Below, one piece after another: positions 1-10,398 of a stretch of DNA of 64,000 bases. Under the pieces are notes generated by a model that searched no databases, had not been told where the DNA came from, and worked only from the letters and a program-made list of their open reading frames with translations. Position numbers and translations under genes: made by a program. Location of the stretch: contig JAFKAC010000019.1 of the NCBI GenBank assembly GCA_025766275.1, forward strand, positions 558,001 to 622,000. The letters are read 5' to 3'. The stretch is from Lactarius indigo (lineage: Eukaryota > Basidiomycota > Agaricomycetes > Russulales > Russulaceae). Within the stretch, counting starts at the first letter, position 1; every line of letters starts with the position of its first letter.

Positions 1-2526
1 GGTCGAGGTGTCCTGCGCCTGCAATGGTGGCAGAACGTGAACCTCCCTGGAAGCACGCCTGATGACGACGATGCCGGGGTGCATTTCTTGCGACGGGCAT
101 CTGTAAAAACAGGCGCAGATATTACGGGTGTGCGCGGACCATCGTCATCGGAGCTTTTTTCGTTGCTGTCCCCGTTGTGCCCAACCTTGACTTTATCTGC
201 AAGTTCCTTGCGCCAGCTCTTCCTCCGCACATCGAACCAGCAGCGGCAGCTACGCTCTCCGGCAACTCGACGATGCCGTCCACAATGACCGCTCGACCCT
301 TGCTCTTGCCTTGGCCCAATCCCGACGGCAGCACAAAGTCGACGTCACTCGTGTTTTCGAACGACATGGACACGACGTCTTCCTCTTCTTCGTCGTCTTC
401 ATCCGCCCGAGGGTTGCACGCCGCCGAATCCACGAACCGGTGAGCTCACGTCATCCACGAGCTTTTCAGGACTGAGGTCGCCGCTGCTGCCGCCAAGCAC
501 GGACGGGTCGATCGTCCCATCGCCAGCGTACTCGCCGACGCTCGAGTCTGTACTGGTACCCGCAGCACCGAAAACATTCCCGGCGCGCCAGTCGATCCGC
601 CCTTCGGCGCCACGATTCGGGGAAGCAAGGTCAAAGTTTAGGCCCAGGCTTGGGCTCGTGAGAGCGTGGCCCACGTCTACGCCAACACCAGGGCTGTGGT
701 CGACACTATCATGCTCAGGTATAACAAAGTCGAGCATGGGCCCATCTGGGTGGTCATGGATGCCCGCGGTGTGCAGTAGTGAGGGCGGAAGGTGCAAAGG
801 CACGTTGTCATCGACGACCCCGTGCGCGTCTGCGTCTGCGTCTGTATCCGCAAGCCCGGCCTCGAGATCCATATAGATATCAAGGTTGAGGTCGAGATCC
901 AGGCTCGCGTCCCGCAGATCATCAGGGTCGGCTGTAATTGCGGTGGTAGATTGGCGGTGGCGGCACAACCGCCACTGTCCGAGGCAGGGGTAGGTTCGGC
1001 AGCGGGAGAAGTTGCGAGGAGACCGTGCGCGCCGACCGCCGACCCCTCATAGCAAAAGCCCTGCCGGATCGCATTCTACTGCGTCTTTTACATTTTGCGC
1101 ACGGGGTCTGGAGGATTGGGATGACGAGTGCACGTGACTGAATGCACGTGGGGGGATCGCGATTTCCGTGCGTGCGAGTTCTGGCAGGACTGTCAGCAGG
1201 AGGCCTGCGAGCGAGTTGATGCCTGCGAGCATGATTGGCGAGGACTTCTCCTGCGGGGGCGGCGTGGGCTCGGGTGTAGACGTGCTGATAGACATGGGCG
1301 TGTGTATGGGGGGTGGCGTTGACGCGCGGTGTTTCTGGGCGGAACGACGGGCTTGTGTCTCGGCTGGGGTCGGGTAGAGGCTGTGATTGATGCTTGGCCT
1401 TGGGTATGCGGCGTAGTTCCCGCGGTGCATCGACGATGATCTCATTTTTGGAGTCGTCAGAGTCATCTTGGTGCCGCTCGTCTGCTACGCGCCGTCGTTT
1501 TCTGCGTGGGCTGATTGGTGTGCGGATGACGTCTCCCCTTTCTACGCGGCGACACAGCCTGCGCACGCGCCTGCGTGCGAGCTCGTTTCGTCGGCAACGG
1601 GATGACAACCTCCACGCTCGCGCTGTCACTTGAAGATTCAGCGCGTGTCTCCTTCGCAGAGCGGCGCGTAGCAGCCGCCACCACTGCCGACGCCGACGCC
1701 ATCATGTTAGGACTTGTCGAGTTGTGTGTGAATCCCGCAGCTAACGCCTGGTCAAGGGGTGTGCGGATCTTGGACATGTCTCTATTCTTCTTCGTCGTCC
1801 TCATCGCCGACAACTACCCCGCCTCGCTTGCAACTTCCTTCGTCGTCTTCTTACTCGGCCCCGTGCTGCCAGCACCAGTCCAGTTGTTCTCAAACGCGAC
1901 TTGCAGTACGTGCACGAGTTCCTTCGAACCCCAATTGTCCCCAGCCCGCGCTTTTCCCTTTGCTGCTGCCTGGCGCTGCCATTTCCGGGGCCGTTGCCTC
2001 ACTGGCGCATAGTCTGACTTGCGCGCGTCGGGGGAGGGGCGGTACGAGGATGTACGCCATCAGCTGCGCTTGTCCCTTCCGCTTCTTGGTCTTTCGTGTG
2101 CTGCGCCGAGGCGGGAGTGGCGATGAGGAAGAGGAAACGATGAATATGATGTCCAGGGGGTCGTGGTCCCTGTCTCTGTCGCGTTGGCCGGGGGAAGGTT
2201 CGGACGAGATGCTTTCGGATGGGGAGGGGAGGAAGAGGTGCGTCTTTGACATGCAGCGTGAGGGTACACCAGATTGCGAAGAAATGGAGCGTCAGGAGGC
2301 ACCCACAGGGGCAGGAGGGGGCTGACACTGTCACATGGCGTTATGTATGCGTATAGAAAGGGTAGAAGGGGACGGACACACCTCTTTGTCCCGACCGTGA
2401 TGAGTAACAACACGAATCTTGATGTCGCTGTCCGTGCTTTTTTGTGTTAGGTCTGTTTGGTCGTCGTTCTCATGAGACACCAGCGCGGGGTCATCACTGG
2501 GACCAGTGACGGAGATCGCCGTCATG

Positions 2527-2540
2527 TTGCTTTCACGTTC
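2527..2540. repeat. Target-site duplication, left copy, of the LINE
   Basis: TTGCTTTCACGTTC occurs here immediately before an 18-nt T run (the element's poly-A tail seen from the plus strand) and again at 6052-6065 at the other end of the element. The allelic position in zf3 and zf5 carries a similar sequence only once. Confidence 0.95.
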
Positions 2541-5500
2541 TTTTTTTTTTTTTTTTTTGATCCATGTTTATTCTGGGGTACATATCAGAGATACAGACCA
2601 GTCGCGGCGTGAACCAACCACATTTAAGAAACACAAGTAAGTAGAGGTGCCCCGAAACGTAAATACAGAACCGTAACAGGAGACCAGAGAAGCTAGAACA
2701 CCCCACAAGGGAGTCGGCGGTTGATCGTCCGAAGACAGAATAATAATTGAGTCAAAGAGACACATAGAGTAGAAGAAAAAGGTGAAAAGACCTTACGCGT
2801 CACAGTTACCTAGTCAGGCTCGGGTGGCACTTCGGGTGGGGGCGGACCGGATTCCGGACGTGAGGCAGCGCGAGAGAGCTGGAGGAAAGAGAGCAGGCGT
2901 GAGGCCCCCTCCAGCGTGGAGAATAAAGCTGTGTAAGGGTACACAGGGTGGATAGGTGCGTAAGCAGCGCTGAGGACGCCAGCAGAAATTCGTTGGGTGA
3001 GGAACCGCGGACAGCGGTGGATAAGATGTTCCGGGGACCGCAGGGGGGCGCCACAAGGGCAGGCGATGTGTTCGGGTGGGTCTGTGGGCCGGAAGCGGGT
3101 GACGTAGGTGCCGGTGAAGGCATGGTCGGTCGCAAGCTGCATAGCAGTGGAAGTAGTGCGTTGAGTGAACTTCGGTGGACCCGTGGGGTGTCCATCGGCA
3201 TCTCTTTCACGCGCGACAGTGGCGTTCCAGAGGGGGTGGTTTTTGTCGGGGTCAGGGGGGGAGACCGTGACGTGTTGGTGATGATGGGCGAGGGCCTCCC
3301 CGAGCTCCCGAAGACGAAAGTCTGGGACAAGACGAGCGGCATGCCACTTATGTTGCCAGAGGTTGAATGCTCTCCGGCGCACACGGTCCTTCTGGAATGC
3401 TGCAGATTGAATACGATTTACCCCCGACGGCGGGGTACGTTTGCAGGCCTCGGTCGCCAATGCCCATGCCACCTGTTGCCCTTCTAGTTCCTGATCAGCT
3501 GGGGTCCAGACCAGGACATAGCGTAAGTAAGGGTGGCACAACGTCAGTGTAGTGAGCGCCTGATGAAATCGCATACAATGAGCGTGTGCCTTTTGGTTGC
3601 GGGGATTTTTGATCGCCTGCAAGGCCGACGCGTTCGAAGAGAAGAGGTAAAACACATCTGGAGGGGGCACCTCATCAGTATAGTAAAGGGAGAGGGCCTC
3701 TGCAGTCTTGGCCAAGCCAAAGGCATCAGCGTCAAACTGGAGGGTCCCTGTCCCAAGGGTCCAACTCTCGAAGGTGAGGGCGCTGCCCCCCACCGAGAAG
3801 GTGGCGCTAGCCGCCCCCACCTCCCGCTCATCGTCTCGACCATCCGCAGTGACGCGGCCACTCACAAAGGCAGTACCTAGGCTAAGGCCTTCCGCGCTAC
3901 GTATGAGGTCGCGCGTCCAGTCTCGGTGTCGGTGCGGGTTGCCAGGACCCATTAGGCTAAGTTGCGCCGCCCAGTTGGGGACCTCCCAGGGGGCAACCGC
4001 CGTTACGTTGATGCGCGGTCCGTCAGACGGAACGCGCGCAGCAAGAGCCTCCAAGGCTGTGGGGGCGCAGGAGCGGTGGCCGGACCCGCCCAATGAACGC
4101 GTGACCACCGGTGGGAAGTCACTCCGGCCTGGGACATACCAGTGCGGACCAAGTCGACGCAGCAGTTGGGATGCCCAGGGTAGCCTGTAGAGCCGGAGCG
4201 CAGAGGTTTGTGTCAGTTTATCCAAATAGAGATCCATCGGGAGCATCCGTGCTATGTGAAGCAGGGCGTCCCGAGGGGCAGTGCGGAAGGAACCAGTTAC
4301 CACTTTGACCATCTCATTCTGAACAACTTGCAGTTTCTTGACGAGTCCCGCGACTCCTTTAGGCTTATACCAAAGCTGACAGCCATAGGACAAGACCGGC
4401 AGGCACACGGCATTGAGCACGAGGCACCAGTTGGCCATGGACAAGCCGCGAATGGTATTGCCCAACACCTTCAAGGCATTGATGGAGGCGCGGGCGCGGT
4501 TGCACATGATGTCAACGTGTGGATCCCATTTGAGGCTCCGGTTGAAGAAGAACCTGAGGTATCTCAGGGTTTCCACCGGGCGGACCTCATAATAGGTGTT
4601 CCGCACTCGATCAGGTAGCAGGAGCCGCGAGGGCGGAAGAATGGTTTCGCGGGTGCGGGGCTTGCGAAAGAACAACAGCTCCATCTTGTCTGGCTCTATG
4701 GCGAGTCCAGCAGTCTGGAGCCAGTCTTCACAGACCGTGTAGCGCGCCCGCAGGAGGGTGGTGACCGCCTCCCAGGTTTCTCCGCATGCAAACAGCACAC
4801 CATCATCCACATACATGCCCAGAGAGGAGTTGTTCCACTGCCTCATCTTAGCAAGTAGCGCGGAGGTGTAGACGACCGACAGTACAGGGGAGAGCGGGGA
4901 GCCTTGTGGGACTCCGACCGGCTGATCCCGTTCCTGTGCGAGGAAGCCGTTAAACCGCAGACGAACCTTACGTTCCTGCAGAAAGGAGCGAAACCATCCA
5001 ACAAGGGACGGCGCAAACCCCTGAGCTGCGAGGATGGCGCAAAGCCGCCCATGGTGCACGTTATCGAAGAAACCCTGGACGTCAAACAGGACAATGCCAC
5101 ACTTGAGTCCGATGCTGTGCGCAGTCTGGACGTCGTGCAGCAAGGCCAGTCCAGCGTCCAGGCAGGAGGAAAATTGTCGCCCGCCAAACTGGGTGGTCGG
5201 GAGCAGTTCCTCCTGTACGATGTCATGCTGGAGGCGTTTCGCAACCACTTTTTCAAGCAGCTTGCTCATGCACTCCAGTAGGGAGATGGGTCGATGCGCC
5301 TTGGCAAGCGTATAGTCGGGCCGATCCGGTTTAGGGATGACCACGACAATAGCCTGCTTCCAGCGCACCGGGTGGTGTCCCAACTCGATGCAGGACTGAA
5401 AAAGGTTAGTGAGGGTGACACCGATCCCCGTCCATCCCTTGGCATCAGGGTCCCCCCAAGCGCGTTTGAGGAGGGCCCAGCCGATCCCGGAGCTCCCGGG

Positions 5501-6051
5501 CGCAGACGAATCCGCAGCCGTCTTTAGGAGATCCGCACCTTCCCGTTCCGTGAGGGCAAGGAAGGGCCGCGGAGCGCGGGGATCAGGATCGCCAGGGATG
5601 TGCAGGGGGATGTCACCCTCGTCGCGGCGAAAGAACCGCTCGGCGAGAACATCAGCCATACCTTCTTCGTCGTATTGTACCTCCCCCTCCGGGTTCTTGA
5701 GGCCAGGTATCGTGGAAGAGCGCCTGCCATGCCTCCAGGCCGCAACCTCCCACACATTGGCAGTCGTGATGTAACGGTCAGCCCAGTCCCTCTTGGCAGC
5801 CTGGATGGCGCGTTTGAGGTTGCGCTGGGCCGTCACACGGGCGTCGTCGGTGTGCGCCGTCTTGACAAGCTCCACGGCGTGCTTACACTGGTCGTTCCAC
5901 CATGGGGCAGCGCGAGCGCGGTTGGCGCCTTTGCGCTTCATGGTGGCCTCGCAGGCAGCGTTAAATGCATCGTAGAGCGCGTCGAGGACCGAGTCGATCT
6001 CGGCCACGGAGCGCAGCGGGGCATGGACGACCGGGGAATGGAGCGCCATAA
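2541..6051 (-). mobile_element. 5'-truncated LINE (non-LTR retrotransposon) inserted in zf1
   Basis: A 3,511-bp insertion on the minus strand. The 3' end is an 18-nt poly-A tail (T run 2541-2558), the insertion is flanked by a perfect 14-bp target-site duplication, and the interrupted zf sequence resumes exactly beyond it. These are the marks of target-primed reverse transcription. The element starts just before the reverse transcriptase and lacks the upstream endonuclease and any first ORF, so it is a 5'-truncated, dead-on-arrival copy. The clade was not determined; RNase H plus a terminal zinc knuckle fits fungal RNase H-bearing LINEs such as Tad-like elements. The open frame and exact duplication suggest a recent insertion. 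Confidence 0.93.
2810..6049 (-). CDS. LINE reverse transcriptase-RNase H polyprotein, 5'-truncated
   Basis: Uninterrupted frame of about 1,079 codons from a Met at the element's 5' border to a stop at 2810. Visible in order: a PWWNDQC motif typical of the linker between endonuclease and RT in LINE proteins; RT motif A (FDVQGFFDNVHHGRL); motif B (GVPQGSPLSP); the catalytic box MYVDD near 4815; a C-terminal RNase H-like region ending in VWTPADQELEG; then a cysteine/histidine knuckle (CPCGAPLRSPEHLIHRCP). The apurinic endonuclease expected before the RT is missing. The open frame continues upstream into zf1 to 6556, but in a frame different from the spliced zf exon 2, so that extension is probably fortuitous. 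No promoter was recognised, and expression could only come from host transcription. Confidence 0.88.
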   Translation of the reverse strand: MALHSPVVHAPLRSVAEIDSVLDALYDAFNAACEATMKRKGANRARAAPWWNDQCKHAVELVKTAHTDDARVTAQRNLKRAIQAAKRDWADRYITTANVWEVAAWRHGRRSSTIPGLKNPEGEVQYDEEGMADVLAERFFRRDEGDIPLHIPGDPDPRAPRPFLALTEREGADLLKTAADSSAPGSSGIGWALLKRAWGDPDAKGWTGIGVTLTNLFQSCIELGHHPVRWKQAIVVVIPKPDRPDYTLAKAHRPISLLECMSKLLEKVVAKRLQHDIVQEELLPTTQFGGRQFSSCLDAGLALLHDVQTAHSIGLKCGIVLFDVQGFFDNVHHGRLCAILAAQGFAPSLVGWFRSFLQERKVRLRFNGFLAQERDQPVGVPQGSPLSPVLSVVYTSALLAKMRQWNNSSLGMYVDDGVLFACGETWEAVTTLLRARYTVCEDWLQTAGLAIEPDKMELLFFRKPRTRETILPPSRLLLPDRVRNTYYEVRPVETLRYLRFFFNRSLKWDPHVDIMCNRARASINALKVLGNTIRGLSMANWCLVLNAVCLPVLSYGCQLWYKPKGVAGLVKKLQVVQNEMVKVVTGSFRTAPRDALLHIARMLPMDLYLDKLTQTSALRLYRLPWASQLLRRLGPHWYVPGRSDFPPVVTRSLGGSGHRSCAPTALEALAARVPSDGPRINVTAVAPWEVPNWAAQLSLMGPGNPHRHRDWTRDLIRSAEGLSLGTAFVSGRVTADGRDDEREVGAASATFSVGGSALTFESWTLGTGTLQFDADAFGLAKTAEALSLYYTDEVPPPDVFYLFSSNASALQAIKNPRNQKAHAHCMRFHQALTTLTLCHPYLRYVLVWTPADQELEGQQVAWALATEACKRTPPSGVNRIQSAAFQKDRVRRRAFNLWQHKWHAARLVPDFRLRELGEALAHHHQHVTVSPPDPDKNHPLWNATVARERDADGHPTGPPKFTQRTTSTAMQLATDHAFTGTYVTRFRPTDPPEHIACPCGAPLRSPEHLIHRCPRFLTQRISAGVLSAAYAPIHPVYPYTALFSTLEGASRLLSFLQLSRAASRPESGPPPPEVPPEPD

Positions 6052-6065
6052 TTGCTTTCACGTTC
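6052..6065. repeat. Target-site duplication, right copy, of the LINE
   Basis: Perfect second copy of the 14-bp sequence at 2527-2540, after which the interrupted zf1 exon resumes. Confidence 0.95.
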
Positions 6066-6529
6066 CGGCGGCGACGATCTAGACGGCGGGGCGAAAGGCG
6101 AGGGTGAGGCTGACGAAGAGGCTGACGCGACTGCGGAGAAAGGGGACCTTGGCTGTATGAGAGAAAAGGTGTTATCGACCCGAATCGCGTTATGCAAAAA
6201 AGACCTGCCTGGAGTAAGTCAATCGCGTTTGCGTTGGGTAAAAACGTGTCGTTGAGGGACCAAAGCCACGTGGCGGGGTCATCTGGATCGATAGTGATGT
6301 CTGCCCTGAGACCGCATTCTTGTGACGATAGGGCAGATTCGTGGGCATCGAAAGGGAATAGTCTGTTGGACAACAAGGACAACGACGACGCGTTTGGGTG
6401 CGCGTGATCGTGGGATTGGCCTGGGACTGGAGGTGTCGGCCCGTGTGTCACCGTGTTGTTTCGGCGCCTATCTGGTTCTTCCGCAACTGGCAGTGTCCTT
6501 ACTTTATCGGGAGAAGAGAGCCTTCTTAG

Positions 6530-6918
6530 GCAGCTAAAGATGTTGCCGCGAGCCAAGAAATCGTCATCGACGTCTTTGGATGCATCGAAAGTTTCTTCGT
6601 GCGGCCCGACATTTATACCGGGGTCCCACTAACTCCGACGATGACAGAAAAATGGTGGAATTCACGGTCGAGATCCTGGATATCCTTGCGATGGCCACAA
6701 GGCGGAATCAAGCGAGTGAGTTCGATCATCGTTTTACGTTGATACAAGCTAATATTGGCCCAGGAAATTTTCTTAAGGTGGCGGGGTGGACGGATCTAGA
6801 GGATGGGCTGAAGAAACTTGACGAACTGACGGACGAAGAAGTGATGGCGGCTGTGCAGGTTCTGAAGGCGACGCACAAGATCGATAGCAAAGTGACGGGA
6901 GTCAGAGATGGCATGAGA
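6530..6918 (+). pseudogene. Truncated NLR fragment (exon 3, intron 3, start of exon 4), left copy
   Basis: Matches exon 3, intron 3 and the first part of exon 4 of the NLR genes (compare 10884 onward): the end of the Goodbye region plus the start of the coiled coil. Exons 1 and 2 are missing; promoter-side sequence joins directly to the end of intron 2. One base is missing in the stretch for M-T-E-K near 6645, which shifts the frame, and the tract before intron 3 is also altered. It stops abruptly near 6918, where it joins the 3' end of zf2. It has no P-loop, ATPase core or ankyrin repeats. The fragment at 19446-19823 has the same ends. Confidence 0.85.
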
Positions 6919-9900
6919 GTACGTTCCACCTCCTGTGTGATTCTCACCATCTCCTCCGCCTGAACAGGCGGTACAGGCACGACGCACTCCCCGGGTCAGA
7001 TTCTGTCGTCTGCATCTGCATCTGCGTCCGCATCGGCATTGTCATCGCGGCCCTCATCAAGAATCCCATCCCTGTCGCCGTCGTCATCGTCGTTCAGCAG
7101 CGTCAACCACCCAGACCGTCGCCGTTACCACCTCCGCCGTGCCACCAACAATGGCCCTAGGCCACAAAGACCCGAATCCACGTCCCTGGCACGCCGATTT
7201 GACTTCCCCATACCCTTTGTCTGTTTCTGCTGCATCGGCTGGTCGTGCTTGGGATCCGGAAGGGACAGAAAGCTCCCCCACGTCTTGGGAGGTTTCCAGA
7301 TGAACGTATACCGATGCCTTCGCAGTTGCTACTGCTGCTACTTCTGCGCAGGTGTCGGTATCGCTCAAGCTCACGTCAGAGTACTACACGTTGGTCGTCG
7401 TCGGGCATTGCTTCGTCGCCGCCGGCACCTGCGTCGTTCCGGGGTCGTTGCTCTTGCTCTTTCTTGCGGGGGTGGGCGCAATGGCGCAATGGGAATCTCC
7501 TTGGCGCGCCACCCAACTGCGCCTCCCGCCATTGCGTTCGGGGATGTACACCTCTCCGCGCTTCCGCAAGCAGTTACAATAATTGTGACAACCCGGACAT
7601 TTGAACTCTTCTGCTGGGCGATCGAACGTCAACTCGGGGTACCTGCTGTAGCGAGTAATAGACGTTGACCCAAGGGGAATCGTAGACAAAAGAGATAGAA
7701 GAGAGAAATGGGAAATACAGACGAGAAAGCAGACGCAGGCCGATATCATTAACGTGAAAGTGGGAGTATAGTTCTGTTCATTTTCCGCAATCAACCATAG
7801 AGTATATACGTCTGATTAGTAATCGAATAGGAACAAGTAAAGTATCGTTCCAAGCCCGGGAGGACTATGATCCTTACACTGCGCTCCAAGAGTCAGAAAT
7901 GTAACGTATATATGAAGGGATGCAACATACTGTTTGTCGATGCAGATCGCAAAATAGGGCATTGCTCGTCCGTAGAGCTTCAATCAATGTACAGCACATC
8001 TTAGGTCGGCGCACCTTGTACCCACAATGGTGGCAGAGTGTTAACATCCCCGAGAGCACGCCTGATGACGACGATGCCGGCATGTGTTTCCTGCGACGAG
8101 CGTCTATAAAAACAGGCACAGATATTGCGTGGGTGCGTAGACCTTCATCATCGTTGCTGTCGCCGTCATCGTCGTGCCTGAGCTGTCCTCAAGTGCATTG
8201 CACTAGTACTTCCTCTGCACTCTCAAACCAGCAGCAGCAGAAACGCTCTCCGACGACACGATGACGTAGTCCACAACAGCGGCTCGGGCCTTGCCATTAC
8301 ATAACCCCGACGCTGGTGCAAAGTCGTGGGCCCCATGATCTGCAGGTCAGGAAACGCTTGCAGATGACCGAATGTGCACGGGGGAATCATCATCTCCGTG
8401 CGTGCAGATTTTGGCAGGATCGTCAGTGGGAGACCAGTGAGCGAGTTGGCATCTGGGGGCGTGATTGGCGAGGGCTATTTGTGTGGGGGCGGAGTTGATG
8501 CGCGATACTGCTGGGCAACACGATGGGGCTGATGTCTATGCAGCTGTCGGCCAGATGGTGAGTACGGCATGACTCTGGGAACACACCGTGGTTCGCGCGG
8601 CGCATCGGCGTCGTCGGATTCGTCTTGTTCGTGCTCGTCTCCCACGCGCCGTCGTTTTCTGCGTGGACTGGTCGGCGTGTGCGGATGATGTTTCCCCTTT
8701 CCATGCGGCGACACGGGCAAGTGGTCGTCGTTCCGGCTCGACACGGCCTGCGGGCGACCGCGTTTAGTCGGCAGCGGGACGATGACTTCCACGCTCGCGC
8801 TATCTCTTGAAGTCTCAGTGGATGCCTTCTTTGCCAACCGGCGCGTACCGGTCGCCGCTGGTGCTGACGGCGACACCGCCGCGTTAGGCTTCGCCGAGTT
8901 GTATGTGAATGCCGTAGCTAATGCCTGATCGAGGGACGTGGGGGTCTTGGACTTGACTACTTTCTCTTCGCCTTCCTCATCGTCCACTGCCACCATCTCT
9001 CATATAGTCTTTTTTTCCTTCTTCCCACTAGGTCCCGTACTGACATCACTTGGCTAGTTGTTCTCAAACGCATCCTGCAACACGTGCACGATGTACTTCG
9101 AGCCAGAATTGTCCCCCGCCCGCGCCTTCCCTTAGCGGCGGTCGGGCGCTGGCGTGTCCGGGGCCATCGCTATACATGCACATAGTCTGACTGATGCACG
9201 CCGAGCAGCAGGGGGGACATGAGGACGTACGCCACCATTTGTCCCTGTCTCCTTCATTTCTTGGTCTTGCGTGGGCTGCGCCGAGGAGGCGGTAGCAAGG
9301 ATGAAGAGTATTCGACAATTATGATGTCCAGTGGGTCGTAGTCCCTGTCTCTGTCACGTTGGTGGGGGGGCGGCTTGGATGGATTGGTTTAGAGGGAGGG
9401 AAGGAAGAGGGGAGTCTTTGACAAGCAGCGTAGGATACACGGAATTGGGAGGATGAGAAGCTCCTGGAGGGACCCGCGGGTTGGGGCTGACTCTGTCACA
9501 CGGCGTATGTACTCACAGAAAGGGCGAAAGGGATGGACACACACCTGTAATGGGCCCCGGTCCCAATCATAATGGGAAACATCACACATCTCGACATCGC
9601 TGTCTGTGCTTTTTCGGGCTGGGTCTTGGCCGTCGTCCTCATGAGACACCGGCACATAGTCGATGATGTACTCGCCTGTGGTGGGGTCGTCACCAAGACC
9701 AGTGGTGCGACGTCATATTACTTTCCCGTTCTGGCGGCGGGAGGCCTGATGGGACGATGATGCGGACAGCGGGGCAAATGGTGAGGATGAAACCGATGAG
9801 GAGGCTGACGCCACGACGGGGACAGGGGACCTTGACTGTGAGAAAAACGTTATCGACCGAAATCGCGCTAGGTAGTAAAAAGACCTACATTGAGCATGTC

Positions 9901-10311
9901 CAAAGTCGCGTTTGGGTTTGGCAAAGATGCATCGTTGAGCGACCAGAACTACAGGGCGGGGTCATGTGTATCGAGGGTGGTCTTCGCCGTGGGCCTGCTT
10001 TCTTGTGAAGATAGGGCAGATTGGGAGGGAATGGCCTGTTGGTTGGACGACGACAACGACGCGTGATCGTGGGATTGGCCTGCACCGGGTGGTTATGTCC
10101 CAGATCTCCCAGTGGACGTGACCGCCAAGAGCGACACGAGCGATAGGTCGATCGACGTCAAACATGGGCCTCTCTGTGACCACAACTGTCCGTGCTTGCG
10201 TTCTCCCGATGTGTTCTCCTGCGTATTGCAATGGGAGGAAGGCGGATCGGCCTGGAGGTGCCGGCCCGTGTCGCAGCGTGTTTCAGCGTCTATCTGATTC
10301 CTCCATGACAC
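6919..10311 (-). pseudogene. zf2: decayed B-type 4CXXC_R1 zinc-finger gene
   Basis: Minus-strand relative of zf5, with a shared S/P-rich N-terminal half, basic SPRRKRRRV-like tracts and the zinc-finger region (about 8040-7500). A stop codon replaces Trp in the FENNW segment near 9058. About 240 bp of extra sequence lies in the zinc-finger intron (about 7640-7880). The acidic S/P-rich middle seen in zf5 is largely deleted. The finger has lost ligands: CDLC reads CDLH, and CNCSHC is shortened to CNC. The C-terminus runs across the junction into antisense NLR sequence. zf4 shares these lesions, so decay began before the 12.9-kb duplication. It is head-to-head with the NLR gene at 10399. Confidence 0.82.
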
Positions 10312-10398
10312 ACGCTGTGCAGTGTCTTTGGTTTGTCGACACGAGCCAACAGCACACTCTCACCGTCGTCTACTAGACACTGCTAACATACCCCCAAC
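10312..10398. promoter_or_regulatory. Shared divergent promoter region, zf2 / NLR-A
   Basis: Only about 90 bp separate the first codons of the zf2 reading frame from the ATG of NLR-A. The same sequence recurs upstream of NLR-B (about 23225-23309). Transcription of both genes must start in or around this interval. No clear TATA box was recognised; a C-rich, A-rich stretch precedes the ATG. Confidence 0.5.

Larger units (their letters stand above)
1..6430 (-). pseudogene. zf1: broken A-type 4CXXC_R1 zinc-finger gene, split by a LINE and cut by the window edge
   Basis: Read on the minus strand this is the same gene as zf5. The 5' part lies at about 6430-6066, the rest at 2526-1, and a retrotransposon sits between. 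The window starts inside the zinc finger, just past its first CHHC pair (about positions 15-30). The coding frame is broken repeatedly: matching segments fall in different frames at about 2252-1890, 1813-1463, 1629-922, 968-399 and 433-122. The LINE insertion in the second coding exon would abolish function by itself. The C-terminal half of the zinc finger and the C-terminus lie outside the window. Confidence 0.85.

Noticed and set aside
2810..6556. A 1,248-aa fusion protein of zf1 N-terminus and reverse transcriptase
   Set aside because: The frame crossing zf exon 2 differs from that of the intact gene, and the host intron would be spliced out. The continuous frame is probably chance.
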